Part shown: positions 56,935 through 64,000 of the stretch, piece after piece
Numbering within the stretch: position 1 is the first letter of the stretch
How the letters are laid out: each line of letters starts with the position of its first letter
Assembly (NCBI RefSeq): GCF_032854445.1
Contig: NC_088301.1
Span: 25,094,402-25,158,401, forward strand
Direction of reading: 5' to 3'
Length of the DNA: 64,000 bases
Source: Liolophura sinensis
Lineage: Eukaryota > Mollusca > Polyplacophora > Chitonida > Chitonidae
Translations under genes and position numbers: made by a program
Notes under the pieces: model-generated
What the model was told of the DNA's origin: nothing
What the model saw: only the letters and a program-made list of their open reading frames with translations
The model's database searches: none

Positions 56935-58388
56935 TGAAAGTTTACAATCCATCCTTTTGTGGTGAATGGCAGCAATCCATGAGTATGCTGGTCCCAGGGA
57001 AGCATTGTCATTCAGCAATAGCTGAGCGGCAAGAGTCACATTTGACACCTGTTTGGCACTGTTTACATTGCTGAGAAAGGGTTTGTCAGGCTTGGAATGA
57101 AATTGTGTATGGCTTACCATTGGCTAGCTCCACATTTAACCCTTAAATAAGGCAGGAATGCGCTGACGGCTCCCTGTATCATGTACTTCGTCATACAGAC
57201 TGCTAAAGCTAGCACTGTTTGTACAATACAATTTACACACTGACCTTTAGATCTCGAGAGTGTAGTGTAAAAATACTAAATGTAGATGGCACAAAACAGC
57301 CCTGAGCCCTTCAACAAACTCTTCACCTATATTTCCACATGCAACAATTTAACACTTACACAAGTGTACTTCAACAGATCGTGGTCTGACGTTACTTATC
57401 GAATCGCTGAAGGGGATTTTGTAACAGATTTAGGTTTCCGAAGAACCTATTGCAAACGACCATCGTTACAAATTGATAAATTCTAGGAATAAGAAATCAA
57501 TATAGACGCGTAGACGGACTTTGTGAGCACGTATTAGTTACCTATGCGTCACTACACATTAAACAGCTGTCGAAAAAAAACGCAACGTAAAGATGACCGA
57601 CGACAAAACATCACATCCCCACCGCCATTTTCAGGAACTGGACTTAGCCTAGAACGTAAGCTCCAATGTAACGCGCAGTTCATGATAAATGATCCAGATC
57701 GAGGCTTCGTACACTTTTATAACGACAACAACGACAGGTATAAAAGCTTCCCTTTGACCAATCGCTGAGGTCAAAATTGTCCGCGGTACGTTTCTATACA
57801 TGCATGACGCTCGCGTATTGTCTAGACTGGAGAGGCACGCGAGCTAGTAATATGTGGATAACATAATGATAGTAGCTTGCTTCTAACAGCGAAAGAGTGC
57901 GAGTGCTTAAGTGCTGCCGTATTTAACAGCGAAAGAATAGGCAACCTTAATCTAATGATTAGTAGTTCCAGATTTATAACTTTTTAAGAGAGGAATTGTA
58001 CCACTACTTAAATATGCAGAATTTAAGAGAAATATTTGATACAAGACCGAAGTACTTCTAATACTTTTTAATTGTTAGAGATAAAAAAAAAATATCACCG
58101 CAACAAAGCCAGTGGAACTTTTTCCAGCGTTCTGTTAAACGCATTTTAGAGGGGCGTTTCATCACTGATAAAAGCTCAGTACAACATCCATCTATAAAGA
58201 TCGGCTGTCGAAGCTGTTTTGGTTTGAAATGGTGAATAACTCATGTACGATATTTAGGCTTACTACGGTGCTGACCTAAATAGCCTCAAGATACCGGCAA
58301 TAATTCTTATTACGGTATGATAATTACTTTCTTCATGGCTAATGTTTTAATGATTCATAATTAAAATTATGCTTAGGTCCTACTTATG

Positions 58389-58518
58389 TTTTTTTGATTG
58401 GTGTTTTACACTGTACTCCAGAATATTTCACTTGTATGATGGCAACCAGTATTATGGTGGGAGGAAACCAGGCAGAGCGCAGGGGAAACTCACGACCATC
58501 TGCAGGTTGCTGACAGAT
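58389..58518 (-). mobile_element. 5'-truncated SINE (family 1), antisense
   Basis: A T-run, then the reverse complement of the family 1 tail and body (GATTGGTGTTTTACACTGTA to GCAGGTTGCTGACAGATC). The tRNA head is absent. It lies about 530 bp upstream of the METTL4 start. Confidence 0.85.
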
Positions 58519-59050
58519 CAAGTTATACATGATGGGTACTGTGAAAGGTAAAACGTACAATACCATGTATGATGGCAGGCATTTTCACAGGTGGAGGAAA
58601 CTGTAGTGCCGGGGAGTATTAAACCACCGACCTTTGGCAAGTTACTGAACAAAAATTTCCTGATATGTGATTTACAGATATATTGCATACTTAATGGGAA
58701 ACTCGAGGACGGGCTGCACAAACGGTCCAAATTTTTTTTTGATACAGACTGGAAGGAGTTTTACCAGTTCAGCATTTTTTGTTATACCATTGCTGTAAAG
58801 TTATACTGGGGGAAGACAAGTGGTCTTCAACAAACATTAGACTGTGCAAACAGCCACACTATAGTTTTGTCGACCTTTTTATCAATTGTCACAAAGACCA
58901 CACAGTTACGCAGTGAGAGTGGGTGAATCTACAACCTCCTTGTCCAGGAAGAAATTGACTTGGATTTGTTTTCATACTGAACGCAGTAATTTAACAATGG
59001 TTAAATCTTTTCCTATATTTTCCAGACCAAGGTGGAAGAACTTTGGAACA

Positions 59051-62000
59051 ATGGCCGTTATTGCTTGGTGTGAAGAAGGTTGGCTATTAGACCACATGTC
59101 ATGGTGGAGGAGATCTTATAGTCTTCCTGAAACATGTGAGCCAGTGATACAGAGAAACTTCACACAGACTGGAGATAAACTGCCAGATGACATTAACACA
59201 GCTGTTCATGGTACCTGTGACATTTCACAACTTGCTGGAGGCAACAGCATTTTATCCAATCTGACGGTTCAAAACCAGTACAAGTATATTCCGAAGCAGG
59301 AACTTTTCTCAATATTCCATCCATACCTCATGGACAGTGAGTTTGAGAATTATGCCGCTAGGCTTAGGCCATCTGCTGTCACAACTGCTGACCCAGAGAA
59401 AATAGAGGCAGGAAAGGTTTGTGGAAATATTCTGGATTGATTTGATTTTATTTCATTTGATTCATTGATGTTTAAGGCCCAGTGCTGGAGAATTCTTCAG
59501 TTATGTGATGGTGGTAAGGTTTATGGTATGCTCCTTACAGCACATGCGTTGCTCTCTGCATTCATTTTACATCACTGCCACCATTAGCAAATTTTGTACA
59601 GAAATCTTGAACAAGGTCAAGGTCACTGGGGTCATGGTGATGAGGCAGGAAGTGATGTCAGAAAACATAAGAACTCTATCTCAGCCTTTGATTATAATAA
59701 TACAATATATAATCCCTTCACTCTTCATTCATATACATCCTCAATTATCCACAGTGTGTACAACTTGATTCAGACCAACTTCTGAAACATTTTTATGCAT
59801 GAATGCTGATTAAATAGTTCCACATGAGAACACCGCTGATGAGGCTAAGCATAAACAAGCACGTCACATAGGCTCCAAAGGTCAAGCTCGTCTGTGGGTG
59901 GCAGTGACGTAAAGTGATCATAGACAGCAGCATATGCGCTGTGAGGAGTTTGTGTGGGTGGAAGAAACTGCAGTAGTTCTCGGAGTAAGGCACCGGCCAT
60001 TGCAAGGTACAGTATGCATGTACCTCATATGAATATACACATACGCTACTTGAAGCTTTCAGTTACTAGTGAAATGCAAAGCCTTCAATGATTGCAGAGC
60101 TGTTGCAACAGGTTTCTCCTTTTATTCTGAAAATAAGTAATCAGTTATTTTTTCATGTTATCGCTATATGAATCTTTTTTTTTATGAAATTTTTTTTAAC
60201 GAAATATATAAATTGTATATCATTTGTATCCTTTTTGTTTTAAAAACGTCACAATGTTGCAGTTGCCGTCTTTTATTCATTTGTCCTTTATGGTTGTATG
60301 TGCAAAGGTCTTCCAGCAATTTGCGGACAGTCGTGTGTTTCTCCTGGGGTCTGACAGGTTTCCGCCCACCATAATGTTGGCTGCATTAGTATAAGTTAAT
60401 TATATTCTTGAGTATGACATAATAGTCCAATCAAATAAATAAATAAATAAATAAATTCATTCATTTGTCAGAAAATGTAACACAACACAAGTTGAATTAT
60501 CCAGAAACATTGTAACATTGTGATATTACTCAGTGAATACTACAGTGAATACTAAAGTTGAATACTACTGGTTGCAGCTGTCACACCTGATGTAGCTTGA
60601 CTGTCACCTGTCCTGTTTTATATGGAATGCATCGTAATGACCCACTGTGGCCAAACTGCACTCAGGTGGGGCGCACGCATGCACAGTTCAATGCAACTGG
60701 AGACAACTGGATATTTTGGGTTGTAGACTTTATTTATTTATTTGATTGGTGTTTCACGCCGTACTCTTATAGGAAGACGGCCAGCATTATGGTGGGAGGA
60801 AACCGGGCAGAGCATGGGTGAAACCATGTGGAGGACCTGCTGGCAGACGTACGGTCAGAGAGGAAGCCACCATGAGCTGGACTTAAAATCAGGGTGACTG
60901 CATTGGTGAGAGGCTCCAGGGTCATTACGCTGCGTTAGCATGCTAATCAACTGAGCCACGGAGGGCCCGGTCGTAGAAAGTAGAACAGGTTCATACATGT
61001 ACATGTAGATCGACAAAATGTGACCACTCACGACTTTAGACAGAAGATTTATGAAGACTATATGGAAGACATACTCATTACAATGTAGTTAACACCACCC
61101 CCCCCATCCCAGGTTTAACATTAGGTAATCTGTCCTTTGTTTCAGAAAAGAAAACGAAAACGAAAGCACAAAGATGACGAGTATTTGTTACAGGATGATA
61201 AGGTGAGGAAATTAAGTCAGTAGAAATAGATTTTTCTCAACATATCCGAATATGTGCTAGGGAATTTAATGCTTAAGTTTGAATTTTTGTGACAATATGC
61301 CTTTTTTTTGACAAAATCCAATTTTGAGAAATAACGATGTGTAGGTTATTATTGCCACTAGAGGGGTAGGTCTACTAGAACCATTACAAAAGTGATATTT
61401 AGGACATTCTGTGACTGTTGACTGTTCTCACTTTGGAATTGCACGTTATTAATCCATGGATCTTGTCAGGTTGAATGTATAGGATGGTACAGGACTGGAA
61501 ATAATTTTTATAATGGGTGCAGGACAAGAATGACAAATTTTTTAACATGCATTCACTTCATGACAAAAGTCACACTGCTGTTTGGTATCTGGTAGATTCA
61601 TCCTGTACCAAACACTTGGCTCCTGTCAAAATGCTGTTTATTTCAAGTGGGTGACAGCATAAATTCCTGGAACCAGCTGTTCAAAAGTGTAAGCTATTAC
61701 AGTTAAGCCAGGCTTAAATCTAAATACCAGTCTCATCCTAATACAAAGGTAATGAGACTTCAATCTGGACCAAAGTTAATACCAGGCTTTACTGCTAATA
61801 CAAAGGTAATGAGACTTCAGTCTGGACCAAAGTTAATACAAGGCTTAACTGCTAATACAAAGGTAATGAGACTTCAGTCTGGACCAAAGTTAAAACAAGG
61901 CTTAACTGCTAATACAAAGGTAATGAGACTTCAGTCTGGACCAAAGTTAATACAAGGCTTAACTGCTAATACAAAGGTAATGAGACTTCAGTCTGGACCA

Positions 62001-64000
62001 AAGTTAATACCAGGCTTAACTGCTAATACAAAGGTAATGAAACTTCAGTCTGGACCAAAGTTAATACCGGGCTTAACAGCTAATACAAAGGTAATGAGAC
62101 TTCAGTCTGGACCAAAGTTAATACAAGGCTTAACTGCTAATACAAAGGTAATGAGACTTCAGTCTGGACCAAAGTTAAAACAAGGCTTAACTGCTAATAC
62201 AAAGGTAATGAGACTTCAGTCTGGACCAAAGTTAAAACAAGGCTTAACTGCTAATACAAAGGTAATGAGACTTCAGTCTGGACCAAAGTTAATACCGGGC
62301 TTAACAGCTAATACAAAGATAATGAGACTTCAGTCTGGACCAAAGTTAATACCAGGCTTAACTGCTAATACACTATTGAACAACAGTTTGTGCGTGACAT
62401 GGTGGATTAAAAACGATGCTCTCTGTGTGACATTTGAAGTTCTGTTCAAACAGATCTGTCCATGTGACTGACATTCAATTTAGTCATTTCAAACTTTCCA
62501 GTTTTTAAATTTGTAACACCTTATACATGATGTAAAGTTCTGGAGAAATGAGAAGACAAATGATAATCAAAACTTTTTTTCCTATGAATAGTCTTGTGAA
62601 TGCAATGAGTTATAATTTATTACAAAGCATAAAATTTTTTATATCTTCTTATTATGCACCTTTATGCATTTGCATTCATACTGTAGAAAAAGTTTGTTGT
62701 ACTCATGCTGTAAAAAGTTTGTTGTATTCGTGATGTAAAAAATTTGCTGCATTCATGCTGTAAAAAGTTTGTTGTCTTCATGATGTAAAAAGTTTGTTTT
62801 ATTCATGCTGTAAAAAGTTTGTTGTATTCATGCTGTAAAAAGTTTGTTGTATTCATGCTGTACAAAATTTGTTCATATTAGGAAAACAGTTGTTGAAGTC
62901 ATGCTCTAAAATTTTTTTTTGCAGTCCTACAATTAAAAAATCTGTTGCATTCATAGCTTAAAAAATAAAAAACTTGTGTATTTTGCACAGATGACCGAGT
63001 GCATCTCACAGGCCATGAAGTCTCTGGTTAAGCTGGGACTGCTAACTGGTCATTTCAGAGAGTTATCAACTCTACCTATCAACAACAACACAGAGGCCAG
63101 ACAGCTCGCTAAACAAGACTCGTCTGACATGGCAGTGTCTGTAGGAAATGTTCTGGAACCTGTGTGTGAGGGGTTAGCCACAGGTAATGAATCAGTTAAT
63201 CCATGGAAGCGGGGCTTGGGTTAGTGGTTTAACATTTCAAATCTGACCTCGTAGTCACATCCTTTTCTGCCATGTGGTTGACACTTTTTTTCACTTGAGG
63301 GCTAATAAGTGTGTATTAACATGGGGAGGCGATGACTTTCATTTCGTAAAATACATTTTAGTTTAGTGGATTTTTAAGGTAATTTAATAAATTAAAGTGC
63401 TCTTTTGTGGATATTTTGTCAATATCAGTATATTTATATATTTGTCAATATTGTATAAACCTGCCCTTGTTAAAATGCCATGATAATCCCTCAACTGCAA
63501 AATACCATCGATGTCATGGCACAAAGAGAGCTCATTGCTATGTTGTAATGTCATATTTGCCTAATTGCTAGGACACATGAAGTAGGGGTTCAATGCCAGC
63601 CGTCCGCTTCTGGAGCGGTAGATCCAGCATCAATCCTGGGCCTAGTCACACCTAAAACTTTAACAGAGGAAGTAACTTCCTTGCTTGGCATTCAGCATGA
63701 AAGGGACAGTTGACTCGTATCAGTATAATGACTCAGGCTGGGCGACTTACTTGCCCTTGGTAAGTCGACTCATTGAAGCAGCACTAGATAAGAGCGGTGG
63801 AAATCCGTCCTGCAACAAAGAGGTACATTACATACACACTAAGAATTCCTTCGTCATCATATGACTGAAAAATTGTTGAGCACGACATTAAACCCCAAGC
63901 ATTCACTCACTCACTCACTCAATGCCGGCCTGGGACAGGGAATTTGTATTTTCTCTCGTTCTTTATAACTGTTCATGAAACCTTAATTGACGACAGTGAG
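59051..64000 (+). CDS. METTL4: METTL4, N6-adenine methyltransferase, 5' part only
   Basis: Three coding exons join in phase: 59051-59416, 61146-61202 and 62991-63183 (205 residues so far). The gene continues past the window. The N-terminus has the family's early GWLLDH motif (MAVIAWCEEGWLLDHMSWW), an ELFSIFHPYL segment, a basic KRKRKRKHK stretch (probable nuclear localisation signal) encoded by the tiny exon 2, and an ISQAMKSLVKLGLLTGHF helix, in the same order as vertebrate METTL4. The MT-A70 catalytic domain with DPPW is not in the window, so identity rests on the N-terminal region alone. METTL4 methylates adenine N6, best established on U2 snRNA. The start ATG at 59051 fits the family; the frame is open further upstream. 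Confidence 0.78.
60285..60458 (+). mobile_element. 5'-truncated SINE (family 1) in METTL4 intron 1
   Basis: Diverged family 1 body and tail ending in (AAAT)n. Flanked by the perfect 11-bp repeat ATTCATTTGTC at 60274-60284 and 60459-60469. Confidence 0.85.
60729..60970 (-). mobile_element. Near-complete SINE (family 1), antisense, in METTL4 intron 1
   Basis: Carries an (AAAT)n tail, body and tRNA-like head (minus strand CCTCCGTGGCTCAGTTGATT). The central body has small deletions relative to the 12.2 kb copy. Ends about 175 bp before METTL4 exon 2. Confidence 0.88.
61741..62370 (+). repeat. 57-bp x 11 tandem repeat in METTL4 intron 2
   Basis: Eleven units of AAAGGTAATGAGACTTCAGT, CTGGACCAAAGTTAATACAA and GGCTTAACTGCTAATAC, differing mainly at ATACAA/ATACCA/AAACAA. 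The period equals 19 codons without stops, which creates a 239-codon frame that I regard as spurious. Each unit carries a donor-like CAAAG|GTAATGAG. Confidence 0.95.
62690..62880 (+). repeat. Approximately 25-bp imperfect tandem repeat in METTL4 intron 2
   Basis: About seven units of GTAAAAAGTTTGTTGTATTC plus ATGCT, with substitutions, ending about 110 bp before exon 3. Confidence 0.88.
63602..63919 (+). mobile_element. SINE (family 2) in METTL4 intron 3
   Basis: Plus-strand copy from CGTCCGCTTCTGGAGCGGTA through GCATCAATCCTGGGCC and ATGACTGAAAAATTGTTGAG to an (ACTC)n tail. The first part of the tRNA head is missing. Flanked by CAATGCCAGCC (63591-63601) and CAATGCCGGCC (63920-63930), a duplication with one mismatch. 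Confidence 0.88.

Noticed and set aside
61752-62471. 239-codon frame MRLQSGPKLIQ... as a gene
   Set aside because: It is the 57-bp minisatellite read in a stop-free phase, inside the METTL4 intron.

Overview
The window is animal nuclear DNA. Genes are spread thinly, in short exons with GT-AG introns. tRNA-derived SINEs, minisatellites and foldback elements are abundant. The SINE bodies, the hillarin/KY gene and the Helentron-type rolling-circle element suggest a lophotrochozoan, most likely a mollusc (a brachiopod is not excluded). That assignment is inference, since no rRNA or mitochondrial marker is present.

Layout. (1) 107-5184, plus: a five-exon hillarin/kyphoscoliosis-peptidase homologue (694 aa) whose transglutaminase-like triad positions are all substituted. 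(2) 5.2-15.6 kb: no gene recognised; SINEs, G-rich tracts, direct repeats and one copy of an approximately 1.3 kb interspersed repeat. (3) 15602-19333, plus: a seven-exon 277 aa gene resembling an RPA1-like OB-fold protein, with a poly(A) signal. (4) 22.8-32.4 kb, plus: the coding part of a Helentron. It reads as a short first exon, a papain-like (C76-like) protease-like region, an OTU protease, a basic 18-residue repeat, a Cys-rich DUF6570-like region, a HUH Rep domain, a PIF1-type helicase and a C-terminal exonuclease/endonuclease/phosphatase domain. Two opposite one-base frameshifts bracket part of the Rep region. (5) 32.49-37.34 kb: a minisatellite of 42-bp units immediately downstream, each unit carrying a short perfect inverted repeat. 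A possible spliced transcript follows to 38.8 kb. (6) 39-44.9 kb: SINEs, two further tandem copies of the 1.3 kb repeat, and twin hairpin tails.

(7) 44934-54984, minus: membralin (TMEM259), ten exons, 810 aa, reconstructed with every splice phase consistent. Its intron 8 contains about 20 tandem 45-bp copies of the exon 8 end plus its splice donor. Its last exon encodes decapeptide repeats, and a 21-bp repeat sits beside the exon 4 donor. (8) 55-59 kb: a gene-free gap holding a MITE-like element and a 626-bp long-inverted-repeat element. (9) 59051 to the window end, plus: the first three coding exons of METTL4, with minisatellites in intron 2; the methyltransferase domain lies beyond the window.

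The host genes (hillarin, membralin, METTL4) do unrelated jobs and form no operon-like unit. The unit with internal logic is the Helentron: proteases plus Rep, helicase and nuclease, with a hairpin array behind and an OB-fold single-strand-binding candidate 3.5 kb in front. Whether the OB-fold gene and the array belong to the element is hypothesis. All gene models come from reading splice sites and family resemblance by eye.
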